Shown here piece by piece: positions 1 to 9,534 of a stretch of DNA of 64,000 nt. How positions within the stretch are numbered: position 1 is the stretch's first letter; every line of letters starts with the position of its first letter. Source of the stretch: Mycolicibacterium helvum (GTDB taxonomy: Bacteria > Actinomycetota > Actinomycetes > Mycobacteriales > Mycobacteriaceae); the NCBI RefSeq assembly GCF_010731895.1, contig NZ_AP022596.1, forward strand, positions 3,596,001 through 3,660,000, written 5' to 3'. The position numbers and the translations under genes were made by a program. A model generated the notes under the pieces. It did no database searches. It was not told where the DNA came from and was given only the letters and a program-made list of their open reading frames with translations.

Positions 1-330
1 CGCGCTGTCGGGCAGATCAACGCGCTGCTGTCCGACACTCGCGCGTCGCCGTGGCTGACCCGCCACCCCGAGATGCCCGAGTGGCATCTGCACCTGGCCT
101 CCATCCACGATCCGCTGGCCCAGCGAATGGGCGCCGAGATGGCGATGTCGCTGGCCGACCTGGTGCGCGCCGGCGAACTGCGCAGGCTGAAGATCTGCGC
201 GGCCCCGGACTGCGGTGCGGTGCTCATCGATCTGTCGCGCAATCGGTCGCGCATGTTTTGCGATACCGGGAATTGCGGTAATCGCCAGCACGTCGCCGCT
301 TATCGGGAACGCCGCTCCAAAGAGGGGTAG
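1..330 (+). CDS. CGNR zinc-finger protein, C-terminal part (5' truncated by window)
   Basis: The reading frame is open from base 1, so only the last 109 codons are visible. The C-terminal half carries the CGNR-type zinc finger: a CxxxxC pair (CAAPDC), then about 20 residues later a second pair ending in C-G-N-R (FCDTGNCGNRQH), followed by a basic tail (YRERR). Proteins of this family usually have an N-terminal ABATE domain and are treated as putative stress-related transcriptional regulators. The stop lies 11 bases before the next start, so the two genes may be cotranscribed. The family assignment is firm; targets cannot be deduced. Confidence 0.85.
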   Translation, partial: RAVGQINALLSDTRASPWLTRHPEMPEWHLHLASIHDPLAQRMGAEMAMSLADLVRAGELRRLKICAAPDCGAVLIDLSRNRSRMFCDTGNCGNRQHVAAYRERRSKEG

Positions 331-341
331 CGTCAGTCGTC

Positions 342-1592
342 ATGCGCGCACGGGGGCGTGACATCGACATCGTGGTCTTCGGAGCCACTGGCTACGTAGG
401 CAAACTCACTGCGGGGTATCTCGCCAGATCCCGCTCGGGACTTCGGATCGCGCTCGCGGGCCGGTCGAAAAGCCGCCTTGAGGCCGTCCGGAGTGGGCTT
501 GGGGGCCGGGCCAAGAATTGGCCGCTGATCGTGGCTGATGTGGATAAGCCAGGCTCTGTGAAGGCGATGGCATCCCGAAGCCGGTTGGTGCTCAACGCGG
601 TTGGCCCCTACACCCGGTACGGACTGCCGGTCGTCGCGGCCTGCGCAGACGCCGGAACTGACTATATCGATCTCACCGGCGAGGTTCCGTTCGTCCGGCG
701 AAGTATCGATCAGAGTCATCGTCGGGCGAAGGACAGCGGGGCGCGCATTGTGCACTCGTGCGGATTCGACTCGATCCCTTCGGATCTCACCGTGTACGCG
801 CTGAGTCAACGGACCGCCGTCGACGGGGCCGGTGAACTCGCCGAGACGACGCTGGTGCTGCGGGACTACTCCGGCGGCTACGCCGGCGGTTCGGTGGCGA
901 CGATGGTCGACCTCATGCGCCTGACATCCTCGGATCCCCAGGTGCGCCACATGCTCGACGATCCTTACAGTCTGAGCCCCGATCGTGACGCCGAACCGGA
1001 TCTGGGACCACAGATCGATCTTCCGTTGCTGCCGGGCCACGAGGTCGCCCCCGAACTGGCGGGGTTGTGGACCAGTGGGTATGTGATGGCGCTGTACAAC
1101 ACGCGCTGTGTGCGCCGTTCCAACGCGCTGATGAAATGGGCCTACGGGCGCAGCTTCCGCTACAGCGAAACACTGATCATGGGTTCCTTCCCCGGTGCGG
1201 CGCTGGCGGGTGCGATGTTCAACGCCGGTATCGCCACCGCATCGCGCTTTGGCGGCCACTACCTGCGAATGCTCCCAACAGGTTTGGTCGACCGGATGAC
1301 ACCCGCGGCGGGGACGGGTAATGACATGGGCTCGCGTGGGCACTACCGGGTCGAGACGTATGCGACTACGACAACGGGGCGAAGGTATCGGGCCACGATC
1401 GCGCAACCCGCCGACCCCGGCTACTCGGCCACCGCAGTGCTGGCCGGGGAGAGCGCGCTCGCCCTCGTCGTGGACCGGGATCGCCTGCCCGACCGGCACG
1501 GGGTTCTGACACCGGCCTCCGCGATGGGTGATGTACTGCTCGACCGACTACCTGCCGCCGGGGTCAACTTCGAGACCGTCGGCCTGCCTTGA
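342..1592 (+). CDS. Saccharopine dehydrogenase-like NADP-binding protein (trans-acting enoyl reductase family)
   Basis: This 416-aa protein has an N-terminal Rossmann fold: GATGYVG at residues 14-20 follows a beta strand (DIDIVVF), and a basic patch (GRSKSRLE) around residue 40 suits NADP. Family knowledge: mycobacterial relatives such as Rv2953 and Rv2449c are annotated as trans-acting enoyl reductases or saccharopine-dehydrogenase-like proteins, and Rv2953 reduces PKS-bound intermediates of lipid synthesis. No PKS lies nearby, so the substrate is unknown. A TAGCGT hexamer overlaps the upstream stop codon 8 nt before the ATG and could serve as a -10 for a nearly leaderless transcript. The gene converges on the flavoprotein gene with only 4 bases between the stops. 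Confidence 0.8.
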   Translation: MRARGRDIDIVVFGATGYVGKLTAGYLARSRSGLRIALAGRSKSRLEAVRSGLGGRAKNWPLIVADVDKPGSVKAMASRSRLVLNAVGPYTRYGLPVVAACADAGTDYIDLTGEVPFVRRSIDQSHRRAKDSGARIVHSCGFDSIPSDLTVYALSQRTAVDGAGELAETTLVLRDYSGGYAGGSVATMVDLMRLTSSDPQVRHMLDDPYSLSPDRDAEPDLGPQIDLPLLPGHEVAPELAGLWTSGYVMALYNTRCVRRSNALMKWAYGRSFRYSETLIMGSFPGAALAGAMFNAGIATASRFGGHYLRMLPTGLVDRMTPAAGTGNDMGSRGHYRVETYATTTTGRRYRATIAQPADPGYSATAVLAGESALALVVDRDRLPDRHGVLTPASAMGDVLLDRLPAAGVNFETVGLP

Positions 1593-1596
1593 GCGG

Positions 1597-3657
1597 TCAC
1601 GGCATGTAGAAACCGCGGATGTGGTGGTAGCGGCCGTATCCGAGCAGGGCGTTGGCGGCCTGTAGCCCAGAGACCACAGCGGCTTCGATGCAACCGGCAT
1701 TGATGCCGCAGTCGGTCCAGTCGCCGGCGAGCACGAGGTTGTCGTAGCCACTCTCATCGGGGCGCAGCCGGTACTTGTCCGACCCCGGGACTGAGAGCAC
1801 GTAGCGGTCGGACGGGTCGATGTTGACGCTGACGTGCTGGGTTTCCAGTGCGGCCGCACCCTTTCGGTCACCCGCACCGGATAGCAGGCCCCAGCTGAAC
1901 CCGCCTTCGGTCACCGCTTTCGGCAGATACATCCCGACATGGCGGTTCAGGTAGTCAACGGCGTTGGCCAGCACGCGCTTTCGGTGGGTGGTGACGTACG
2001 CGGCGGGGTCGTCGGTGGTTGGCCAGTGGGCATCGAGCGCCCCGCAGAAGTACGCCACGGTCTGTGGTTCCTCCGACGGCGGCCACTGCTCGGCCCACAA
2101 CGTCTGGCCCATCGACGCCCAAGTGTCAAACGGTGACACGTAGCCACTGGTGGTCACTCCGGGGCGGTGCCAGCCCAGCGCGGCTTCGGTCGGCCGCAGC
2201 CAGAGTTGGAATGACTGGGTGGCCACCGTGCGGACGTTGGTAGTCATCTCGTGCCACTCCGGGCGGTCGGCGATGAGTTCTCCTGCCACCAGTTCGACCA
2301 TGCCCAACGATGTCGCCAGCACCACGTGGTCGAAGTCGGCGCCGCGGCGCAGAATGCGGGTCTCGACGTCCACCCGCTCGCCGAAGTGCGACTCCAGATC
2401 CGCTAAATCTGTTGTGGCCTTGAGTTTTTCGTAGCTGGGGAGGGCAGGGAACACGGGCAGTCCGTCGGCTAAGATCAGCGGCTCGTAGGTGTCGAGCCCG
2501 TCGGCGAGTTCGACCTGCCGACCCAGGGTGATCGCGTCGATACGGTGCCGGTGAGCGTCGAGGTGCAGCGCGTCGAGGCGGTGGAAGAACTCGAATCGGA
2601 CTCCGCGCCGGCGCAGCGCCTGATAGATCGGTGCGATGATAACGTCGCCCATGCCCGCGGTCATCTTCCAGAAGAACGCGCCCTTGTACTGGAAGAGCGC
2701 GATTCCGGTGAGTAAGACAGCCACCCCGGCGGCGAAGGTCGGGCGGGTGAAATCGCCCTCTTCGTAGCCGAACACCATGTCGTACATGCCACGAATCAGC
2801 GGGAAGTCGAGGACATCGGGGTCCGCTCCATGACGCAGTAGCCAGGCGCTGTATTCCTCGTCGTTGATGGCACGGAAGCCGGCGGGGTCGGTGATCAGCT
2901 GATCGGCGATCAAGCCGCGCGTAGTGGCCGCCAGCAGTGACATCAACAGCCACATGCGCTTGTGCTCGGGCCGGCGCTCGTAGTCGAGTGCTTCCCGCAC
3001 CGCGTCGAGCGCCTCGGTCAGGAACCCCGCGGCCGAACCCTCGGCGGTGCGGGGTTCGATCAGGGCGGCCAGCGTGGCCAGCGCCGCCCGCCGAACCGCG
3101 GCGATCCAATCGGCCGACTCCGGCTCCGGGCTGACCGACAGGGTGAGATCCTTACCGCTTGCCGCGCTGAGTGATTCGGCGAAGTCCATCAACAATCGCA
3201 GGGCGCGAGCGGCGAAATCGAGCACGGTCAGTTCGCGTCCCGTTGCACCCGGTTCGCCGGGCAGCTCGGGGGTGCGGCTGAACTTGCCGGACCAGATCAG
3301 CCAGTCGTCACCGAAGCGGTCGGCCATCCCGAGTTCTTCAGCGGGGATCAGCGCCTGATCCCAGGTTCGGACCGGGCAGCCTGGATCGGTGTTCTCCCGG
3401 TCCAGCTCGGCGTAGCACTCGCGCAGCAGCGCGAAAGCGTTCTCGTAGGAGCCCAGCCAGATGTGGAGACCGTGTTCCTCGATCCGGTTGTGCTCGCCGC
3501 GGCTGGAGGCACCCTTGCCGCCGAGGCGCCAGCCTCGCTGGTACACAGTGATCGACTCGAAGCGATCTTGCCATTGGCCGTCACTGAGCCGCCACGCAGC
3601 ACTGAGCCCGGCCATGCCCCCGCCCAGAATGGCGATCCGGCCGCGTCGGCGTATCAC
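1597..3657 (-). CDS. FAD-dependent phytoene/zeta-carotene desaturase-like oxidoreductase
   Basis: This 686-aa flavoprotein has an N-terminal dinucleotide-binding motif (ILGGGMAGLSAAWRL, about residues 10-24). A second motif at about 61-75 (EHGLHIWLGSYENAF) closely resembles the HGLHxxFGxYxN signature of plant-type phytoene/zeta-carotene desaturases and HpnE-like hydroxysqualene dehydroxylases. The C-terminus has the expected FAD-closing segment (NLVLAGDWTDCGINAGCIEAA). It starts with GTG, overlapping the stop of the upstream cyclase/ATPase gene (GTGA), so translation is probably coupled. A polyprenyl diphosphate synthase sits in the divergent arm, which supports an isoprenoid substrate, but no phytoene or squalene synthase is present here. 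Family: confident. Substrate: unknown. Confidence 0.8.
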   Translation of the reverse strand: MIRRRGRIAILGGGMAGLSAAWRLSDGQWQDRFESITVYQRGWRLGGKGASSRGEHNRIEEHGLHIWLGSYENAFALLRECYAELDRENTDPGCPVRTWDQALIPAEELGMADRFGDDWLIWSGKFSRTPELPGEPGATGRELTVLDFAARALRLLMDFAESLSAASGKDLTLSVSPEPESADWIAAVRRAALATLAALIEPRTAEGSAAGFLTEALDAVREALDYERRPEHKRMWLLMSLLAATTRGLIADQLITDPAGFRAINDEEYSAWLLRHGADPDVLDFPLIRGMYDMVFGYEEGDFTRPTFAAGVAVLLTGIALFQYKGAFFWKMTAGMGDVIIAPIYQALRRRGVRFEFFHRLDALHLDAHRHRIDAITLGRQVELADGLDTYEPLILADGLPVFPALPSYEKLKATTDLADLESHFGERVDVETRILRRGADFDHVVLATSLGMVELVAGELIADRPEWHEMTTNVRTVATQSFQLWLRPTEAALGWHRPGVTTSGYVSPFDTWASMGQTLWAEQWPPSEEPQTVAYFCGALDAHWPTTDDPAAYVTTHRKRVLANAVDYLNRHVGMYLPKAVTEGGFSWGLLSGAGDRKGAAALETQHVSVNIDPSDRYVLSVPGSDKYRLRPDESGYDNLVLAGDWTDCGINAGCIEAAVVSGLQAANALLGYGRYHHIRGFYMP

Positions 3658-6600
3658 TCCAGTAACGCGCGGGCGCGCGCCAGTTCGGGCCAGTCCTGGT
3701 CGGCGCCGATTCGGCTCAGCGCCTCCTGCAGGGCAGGGTGCGCCGATTCGCCGATGAGTTCACAAGCATCGGCGGCGCAGCGCAATTCGAATACCGCAGC
3801 ACCCTGATCGCGAGCCACCTCGATGGCCTTCTGCAGGCCGGCGCACCGCGCATCGGGATCGTCGAAAGTGTGGGCCAGGACCCGGAGTAGTTCGGCATCG
3901 TAGAAATGTGCGCCGGTGGCTCGGGTCGTCTCGAGGGCAAGCTCTGCGTGTTGGCGGGCCAGTTGCCGATCACCGATAGCGGTGAGCAACCGAGCAAGAA
4001 CACTTTCATAGGATATGACGAACGTATTCAGCTCTGCTGCACGCCAGCTCTCGACGATCAGGGTCAGGCTGTCGATATGGGGTTGCAACACAGCGGGATC
4101 GGTTTCTCCCGCGGCCAGTGCGATTCGAGCGGCGAGTGTAGCTCGGTTCGACATCGATACCATCGTCCACTCACCCAAGCCGTATTTCTGCGCGTGGTCG
4201 CCTATTTCGTCGATGATAGCGGCGGCAAGATCCAGTTGGCCCGCTTCGATGCGTGTCGAGGCCTCTCGTGCCCGCGTGTAGCAGGTTGTGGTCGCGTTGT
4301 GCGGGAATCGCAATGTGCTGCACCTGCCCGCTATCCGGGCGAAGGTCGGTTCAGCTGCGTCGAGATCACCCTGAAGGAACTGGATGAAGCCCAATTCGGC
4401 GTACATGCCGGCGATGGGGTCGTTTGGGGCGTACCACATTTCCGCCATCTCGGGCGCGCCCGTTCGATCGAGCAGCTCTGCGGCGGCCTCCAGTGCAGAA
4501 CGGGAAGCAGTGAACTGCCCGCGGAACATGGCAAGTGCCCCTGCCACTGCGTTATAGGCCGCCGTGGACCAGTCGGACTTCCCTTCCAGCGCGCGGAGAG
4601 CCTCGACGAGCTCCGTTGCTTTATCCAGGCGGCCGCGGGCGGTGAAGTAGTTCAACAGTGCGCTCAGCGCGCCGGAGAGCTCAAGGCCTGGTTCGTTGCC
4701 GATCAGTTCCAGACATTGTTCGAATTCGACGACGGCTTCGGCGCTGGTCTGTCCGCTGGCCGCTGAGGCGAGGAAGCCCCGCTCCAACCGAATGGTCACC
4801 TCGTGCCGATCGCGGTCGCGACCGGCCGGAATGTTGGCAATACTCTCCAGCGCCTTGGTGAGGTGGTTACGGGCTTCGTTGAGCGCACCCCGTTGGCGGG
4901 CTTCTGAGGACGCCCGCTGATAGGCGGTAGCGGCTTCGTCGAATCGCTCCGCCCGCTCGAAATGGTGCGCCACCAGCGGCCATTCGGGTGTTCCGCCCGT
5001 TGTGGGGTCGGCCAGGACGTCGGCGATGCGGTGATGTGACCGGCGCCGGACGCTGGGGGGTGACAGTTCGGCGGCCACCTCGCGGAGCAGCTCGTGCTGG
5101 AAGGCCCATTGACGCTTGCCCACGGGCCGAAGCACCCGGGCTCGGTTGAGATCGTCCAGGAGTGCATCGATCTTGCGCCAGCCGACCCCGGTCACCGACG
5201 ACAGCAGGTCACGGTCGAAGCGGCTGCCGATGAGTGCGGCGGCTTCGACGACCAGCAGTGAGTCGGTAGTCGAACGCAACCGTGCAACCAATGTCTCGTA
5301 CAGGGTGTCGGGCACCTGGGCCTGATCGTCGAGATCCTCGGATCGGAGCTTGAGTTTGGCCACCACTTCTTCGATGAACAGCGGCACGCCATCGCAACGC
5401 TCCTGCACCGCTCGCCTGGCATCGAGTCCCATGTCGGGATGGAGCGCCCGAATCAGTGCCTCGGACTCCTGGGCCGCAAGCGGTTTCAGGTCCAGCTCTT
5501 CGACGAACCCCCGCAGTGGGGGCACGCTTCGCCCGGTAACCACGACCAGTAGCCGGTTGTCTGCCACCCGCAGGAGGGAATTGATGATGCTGATGGTGTC
5601 TTCGTCGTACCAGTGGATGTCCTCGGCCACGATCAGGGCCGGACCGGCCCGGACACACGCCAGTAGGTAGTCCTTGACGGCTGCGGTGATCTGGTCGAAC
5701 CGTGCGCCGGCGTTGACGGTCGCGGGCTGATATCCCGCGTCTGGGGTGATGCCGAGTACCGGCGCCAGCAGCGGCACCGTCGTCGCGGGGTCCAGCGACC
5801 GGTTCTGGACCTCGGCTTCTAACCGGCGCAAGCGGTCGGGCGGATCCGAGTCGCGTTGTATCTGGCAGTGCCGCTCGATCAGGCGTCGGACCGGGCGTAA
5901 CCCGATGTCGGTGTGGAACGGGGACCCGAACAGCTCGAGGACGGTGGCATCCGATTCGCGTGCCATGTCGATGACGGCGCTGGCCAGTCGGCTCTTGCCG
6001 ATGCCGCCCTCGCCGCGCAGGAGTACACCGCGGGTGGTCAACGTACCGGCGCTGGCTTGATCCCACATCTCCCGCAGCGCAGCAAGTTCACGCTCCCGCC
6101 CGACTATCGGGCCGTAGGTCTTACCGTCGAGATCCCGCTCGGCGGTCACCCGATAGTGGGCGAGCGGACTGTCCATACCTTTGACCCGTTGCGGCGGGCA
6201 TTCGGCCATCTCGAAGTTGGCGCGCACCAGCTCTTCGATGGCGGTCGACACCGAGACGGTGCCCGGTTGGGCCAGGCTGCAGATCCGGGCGGCCAGGTTG
6301 GCGCCGAGGCCGTAGACGTCGTCTTGGTCGATGTCCAGGAACACCACACCGCGGTGAATGCCGACGCGGACGTCGATGTCGAACCCGAAGCGGCGCTCGG
6401 CGCGGGCACTGAGATCAGCGACTTCGCGGACGATGTCGAGCCCGGCCAGCACGGACCGATGGGTGTCGTCCTCGTGTGCCTTCGGATGCCCGAACACCGC
6501 GAGGAGCCCGTCGCCCTTGATCGAACCGATGTGACCCTCGTAGTGCGCGACGATATTGCCGACCACGTCGCGGTAGCGTCCGACGACGGTGCGATACACC

Positions 6601-6836
6601 TCGGGCTCGATGCGCATGGACAGTGCGGTGGAGTCGACGAGATCTGCGAATAGCACAGTGAGCCGCCGTATTTCACCGCTGCCCACCGGTGTGGCGAGCA
6701 GCTCCTCGGCGTCCGGGTTGGTGCGGTCGACAGCCAGCACCTGACCAGCGAGCTCGTCGGCGGTGGCACGGTCGCCCTCGTTGATCGCCCGGACTGCGCG
6801 TTCGAGAAGATCGTCGATGGCCGGACTGGCAGTCAC
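3654..6836 (-). CDS. Class III adenylate/guanylate cyclase fused to STAND-type ATPase and TPR region
   Basis: This 1060-aa multidomain signalling protein starts with GTG. About 50 residues precede a class III nucleotide cyclase domain at about 58-235. Both metal-binding Asp segments are present (FADLVDST at 63-70; KGDG at 107-110), as is the transition-state Asn/Arg segment (GANLAARI, 178-185), so the cyclase looks catalytically competent. An ATPase domain follows, with Walker A GEGGIGKS at 275-282 and Walker B LIVAED around 401-406. From about residue 600 the protein is helical, with TPR-like repeats. This architecture is common in actinobacterial LuxR/cyclase regulators, but no HTH is visible. 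It is the third gene of the leftward arm and overlaps the desaturase-like gene, suggesting it senses or controls that pathway. Confidence 0.85.
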   Translation of the reverse strand: MTASPAIDDLLERAVRAINEGDRATADELAGQVLAVDRTNPDAEELLATPVGSGEIRRLTVLFADLVDSTALSMRIEPEVYRTVVGRYRDVVGNIVAHYEGHIGSIKGDGLLAVFGHPKAHEDDTHRSVLAGLDIVREVADLSARAERRFGFDIDVRVGIHRGVVFLDIDQDDVYGLGANLAARICSLAQPGTVSVSTAIEELVRANFEMAECPPQRVKGMDSPLAHYRVTAERDLDGKTYGPIVGRERELAALREMWDQASAGTLTTRGVLLRGEGGIGKSRLASAVIDMARESDATVLELFGSPFHTDIGLRPVRRLIERHCQIQRDSDPPDRLRRLEAEVQNRSLDPATTVPLLAPVLGITPDAGYQPATVNAGARFDQITAAVKDYLLACVRAGPALIVAEDIHWYDEDTISIINSLLRVADNRLLVVVTGRSVPPLRGFVEELDLKPLAAQESEALIRALHPDMGLDARRAVQERCDGVPLFIEEVVAKLKLRSEDLDDQAQVPDTLYETLVARLRSTTDSLLVVEAAALIGSRFDRDLLSSVTGVGWRKIDALLDDLNRARVLRPVGKRQWAFQHELLREVAAELSPPSVRRRSHHRIADVLADPTTGGTPEWPLVAHHFERAERFDEAATAYQRASSEARQRGALNEARNHLTKALESIANIPAGRDRDRHEVTIRLERGFLASAASGQTSAEAVVEFEQCLELIGNEPGLELSGALSALLNYFTARGRLDKATELVEALRALEGKSDWSTAAYNAVAGALAMFRGQFTASRSALEAAAELLDRTGAPEMAEMWYAPNDPIAGMYAELGFIQFLQGDLDAAEPTFARIAGRCSTLRFPHNATTTCYTRAREASTRIEAGQLDLAAAIIDEIGDHAQKYGLGEWTMVSMSNRATLAARIALAAGETDPAVLQPHIDSLTLIVESWRAAELNTFVISYESVLARLLTAIGDRQLARQHAELALETTRATGAHFYDAELLRVLAHTFDDPDARCAGLQKAIEVARDQGAAVFELRCAADACELIGESAHPALQEALSRIGADQDWPELARARALLE

Positions 6837-6842
6837 GCGAGC

Positions 6843-7358
6843 CTACAAACCGACGGTGACCGTCACCGTTTCGGATTCGCGGCCGGCGCCGTCTGCCCGG
6901 CGAAGGCGCAGGGTGCCGGTGTAATTGGCACCGGTGAACTGGTCGTCGGTCAGGATCAGCTGAACCGACGTCGCGTTGGCGACGAGTACCGGCGGATCGA
7001 AGCTTATTGCCTGCAGGGGAATTCGGATATCCGGGTGGCCGACTCGCTGGAAGGGCTTTGTGATCGACACTGACCGTTGATAGGCGCGTTGCGGAACGTC
7101 GACGGGGTCGGGTGGTATCGGCTTCGTCGAGGTGGGTTGCAGGCACCACGACGGGCCGGCGAGTGCCACCTGGACGGCGCCGGCATATGTCCGCATATTC
7201 AGATCGAGCAGGTTGTGAATCAGGCGGACCCACCCGTCGATTCCCCACTTGCCCGCGTCGTCGCGCCTGGCCGCGTCTTGAGCGATGTCATTGATTTGGT
7301 CGAAGTACCCCCGGACGACGCCGGCCGGACGCTGGAGGTCATGTCGCGGTGCACTCAT
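6843..7358 (-). CDS. Hypothetical protein with C-terminal beta-sandwich-like segment
   Basis: The product has 171 aa from the ATG at 7358. I chose this start because it overlaps the upstream stop (ATGA) and has a purine-rich AGGGGGAAG about 4 nt before it; a start 60 bases further upstream is open but lies inside the previous gene. The N-terminal ~90 residues look helical and contain Trp residues (KWGIDGWVRLIHNLLDL). The last ~60 residues look like an Ig-like beta-sandwich, with alternating hydrophobics and a GANYTGTLRLRR turn. That turn resembles GLYRGTFLVED near the C-terminus of the protein encoded at 8851-9534. No known family is recognised. The gap to the cyclase/ATPase gene is 6 bases, so it is almost certainly in the same operon. 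Confidence 0.75.
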   Translation of the reverse strand: MSAPRHDLQRPAGVVRGYFDQINDIAQDAARRDDAGKWGIDGWVRLIHNLLDLNMRTYAGAVQVALAGPSWCLQPTSTKPIPPDPVDVPQRAYQRSVSITKPFQRVGHPDIRIPLQAISFDPPVLVANATSVQLILTDDQFTGANYTGTLRLRRADGAGRESETVTVTVGL

Positions 7359-8770
7359 GTGCTTCCCCCTGGCTTTCCCGGGGTCCGTGGAGTTGTCATG
7401 GCTTGGAGGTATTTCCACGGTGTACTGACGAGCTCGCTACTGACACGTGTGGTGTAGTCGGCCAGGTCGGTCATGGTGAGGCTGCCGGACAGCCACTTCT
7501 GCGTGACGTCGAAGTAGTCATTGGTCAGATCCTGCGCGCACTCGGTCCACGCATCGACCGCTGCTGGCACGAAATGGGTCATCGCCGTCGCCGCCGGTGC
7601 CACTGTGGTGTCGGGATCCTTGCCAGCCTCGTCTTCATTCCTCGGGTAGTAGAACGGCTTGCGGCCGGGGCGCTTCTTGGCCGCTGCGCCGATCAAGAAG
7701 TCGACCGATGCCGTTCCGTATCCGCCGATGCATACGAGTTTTCCCTGTGCGAACGGGGAAAGTCCGCGAATATGCACGACCTTTCTGGTCGTAACATGAA
7801 CGCCGCGCTTCTTGGGGTCGCCCGACGTCGACTTCATGTTGATGAACCCCCGGTCGACCAGTACCTTCCCGTCCCCGGTGGAGAAGTCTGACTTGTCGAG
7901 GTCGTAATCAACTGATGCTTCGAGCTTGCCGGCCCGATAAGGGTAGAACTTCAGCGGTGTGGTGATTTCCTCACCGAGCATTCTGATGGTCTCGAGAACC
8001 CGCCGCCAGCCGTCGGGCAGGAAGTCCGGCTCCTGGCCTTCCATCCGCACGAAGAGCGCCGGGTAGTCATCAGCCCAGTTGAACGGGTTGACGATATCCA
8101 TCAGATCTTGGAGAGAGACCTCATCAGAGTCGAATTCGGTATCGACGACCACCGATTCCAGGCCATCCACCCGTACCACCGCGGTCTTGCATACCGGTGC
8201 CTTGAGCGGTTTGTCGGTCCGGATATCGGCTTCGGCCTTCGCGCGCACGGCCTCGTTGAAATCCCCGGCCCGGGTGAAGCTGCTCGAGACGTGTTGCACA
8301 AAGGACTCGCGTACCGCTTCGCCGGTATCCCGGCGAGCCTTGAGCGCGGTTCCCGTCGGTGCAATCGCGGCAAGGGAATGGTTGAGTGCCGGACCAAGTG
8401 TGCCGTCGGGTTTCTCGAGGTCGGGCAGCGAGCAGCTGGGCGCGACCTTCTTCAGCCGTGCCGAGGTTGATATGCCGTACAACAGCCGAGCCTTCTGGGG
8501 CGCGCTCAGTCGCTGGTTTCGCCCGTCGGCGGCGGCGATCCGTTTCAGGGCCTCGGTGAGATTCGGCTCCTTGCCGGCGTCGCCGGGGAAGTACCGCCTG
8601 ACCAATTCGTCGTACCAGCCGGCGTTGCCGGCCGATCCGGGAAGCAATTTGTCAGCAGCCGCCAACAGTTGAGGATCGTCTTGTGCGTTGACGATGGCCT
8701 GATCGATCGCACCGAACACTTCAAGGATGTCGCGAACTGAATCCGCGCGAGTTGATTCCGCTGATGCCAT
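7355..8770 (-). CDS. Hypothetical protein, first gene of the leftward operon
   Basis: This 471-aa soluble protein shows no signal peptide or membrane segment. I do not recognise a family. Visible features are a Ser/Ala-rich helical N-terminus (about 1-130, with DILEVFGAIDQAIVNAQDD), a central region with an acidic stretch (DTEFDSDEVSLQDLMDIVNPF) and a C-terminal part with a Gly-rich turn (LVCIGGYGTASVDFLIGAAAKK). It overlaps the next gene by ATGA and heads a compact four-gene unit ending in the desaturase-like flavoprotein. Divergent transcription from the 8851 gene across 80 bases suggests shared control. It could be a structural or scaffold component; no catalytic motif supports a more exact role. 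Confidence 0.75.
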   Translation of the reverse strand: MASAESTRADSVRDILEVFGAIDQAIVNAQDDPQLLAAADKLLPGSAGNAGWYDELVRRYFPGDAGKEPNLTEALKRIAAADGRNQRLSAPQKARLLYGISTSARLKKVAPSCSLPDLEKPDGTLGPALNHSLAAIAPTGTALKARRDTGEAVRESFVQHVSSSFTRAGDFNEAVRAKAEADIRTDKPLKAPVCKTAVVRVDGLESVVVDTEFDSDEVSLQDLMDIVNPFNWADDYPALFVRMEGQEPDFLPDGWRRVLETIRMLGEEITTPLKFYPYRAGKLEASVDYDLDKSDFSTGDGKVLVDRGFINMKSTSGDPKKRGVHVTTRKVVHIRGLSPFAQGKLVCIGGYGTASVDFLIGAAAKKRPGRKPFYYPRNEDEAGKDPDTTVAPAATAMTHFVPAAVDAWTECAQDLTNDYFDVTQKWLSGSLTMTDLADYTTRVSSELVSTPWKYLQAMTTPRTPGKPGGST

Positions 8771-8850
8771 TGGCCGCCCCCAACCCTGTTCTCGCAGCTA
8801 GCATAACGTGATTGCGCGTCAATAAGCGAGACAATTCTGACGGGGGCACA
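8771..8850. promoter_or_regulatory. Divergent promoter region of the cyclase/desaturase and polyprenyl-synthase arms
   Basis: This is an 80-base spacer between two divergent starts and is visibly richer in A/T than its surroundings. On the minus strand it contains a TATGCT hexamer (TANNNT -10 type, about 8799-8804) upstream of the 8770 start. No clear -35 or operator was found. Control of both arms from this spacer is an inference. Confidence 0.45.
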
Positions 8851-9534
8851 GTGGACGGTGGCAACAACGGTGATATCCACGATGTGCCGTGGGCGTCGAT
8901 CTTCGATCCGACGGCCAACGTCCGGGCGCTGACTGCCGTTCAGGCAGAAGGCTTTCGGGCTGCCAGCGAACTCGTCGATCGTTTCGTTCGGATGGTCGCG
9001 ACCCGCCCCGACGGCAGCGCGGCAACAGTGCGGCAAGCCTCCCCGCTATCTAACGAGCAACGCGCAGATCTCTTGGGTGCCACCGACGTAGAACCGCTGA
9101 TCAGGTCATGGTGGGCGATGGCGGGGCAGTTCCTGATGGGCGGGGCGCCGCAAACTTCGCCGCCCACTGCAGCGATCTCACCCACGTTGGATTTCACCGG
9201 CTCCGCGGCGTCGGGCAGGTTGGAGTTCGAAACAGAGGCTGGCCTTGCAGCAACTGCTGAGGTGTGGCTCCATAACTCCGCTGATGGTGATATGGGTCGG
9301 ATTCGCCTGCGGTGCAGCGAGTTGATGGCCGCCGACGGATCGGTCATCGAGGCCGCGGCATGTCGGATACATCCCAAGGCCGTTGCAGTGCCCGGACGCT
9401 CCAGTCGCGGTGTCGGCATCACGGTCAAGGTCGCCAAGAAGACCAAGCCCGGCCTGTATCGCGGCACCTTCTTGGTCGAAGACCGCCCGGATTTGTGGCT
9501 GCCGGTGGCATTGACCGTCCGTCCTGCGTCATGA
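8851..9534 (+). CDS. Hypothetical protein with C-terminal beta-sandwich domain, coupled to polyprenyl synthase
   Basis: The product has 227 aa from GTG 8851, which has a GGGGG stretch 4 nt upstream. A TTG 39 bases further upstream is also in frame but has no ribosome-binding site. The N-terminal ~100 residues look helical. The C-terminal ~110 residues alternate hydrophobic strands and end in a segment (KTKPGLYRGTFLVED, then LPVALTVRP) typical of bacterial Ig-like or NEW-type beta-sandwiches. A related ending is seen in the 6843-7358 product on the divergent arm. The stop overlaps the ATG of the polyprenyl synthase (ATGA), so the two are translationally coupled and probably act together. No enzymatic motif was seen and no family is recognised. 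Confidence 0.75.
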   Translation: MDGGNNGDIHDVPWASIFDPTANVRALTAVQAEGFRAASELVDRFVRMVATRPDGSAATVRQASPLSNEQRADLLGATDVEPLIRSWWAMAGQFLMGGAPQTSPPTAAISPTLDFTGSAASGRLEFETEAGLAATAEVWLHNSADGDMGRIRLRCSELMAADGSVIEAAACRIHPKAVAVPGRSSRGVGITVKVAKKTKPGLYRGTFLVEDRPDLWLPVALTVRPAS

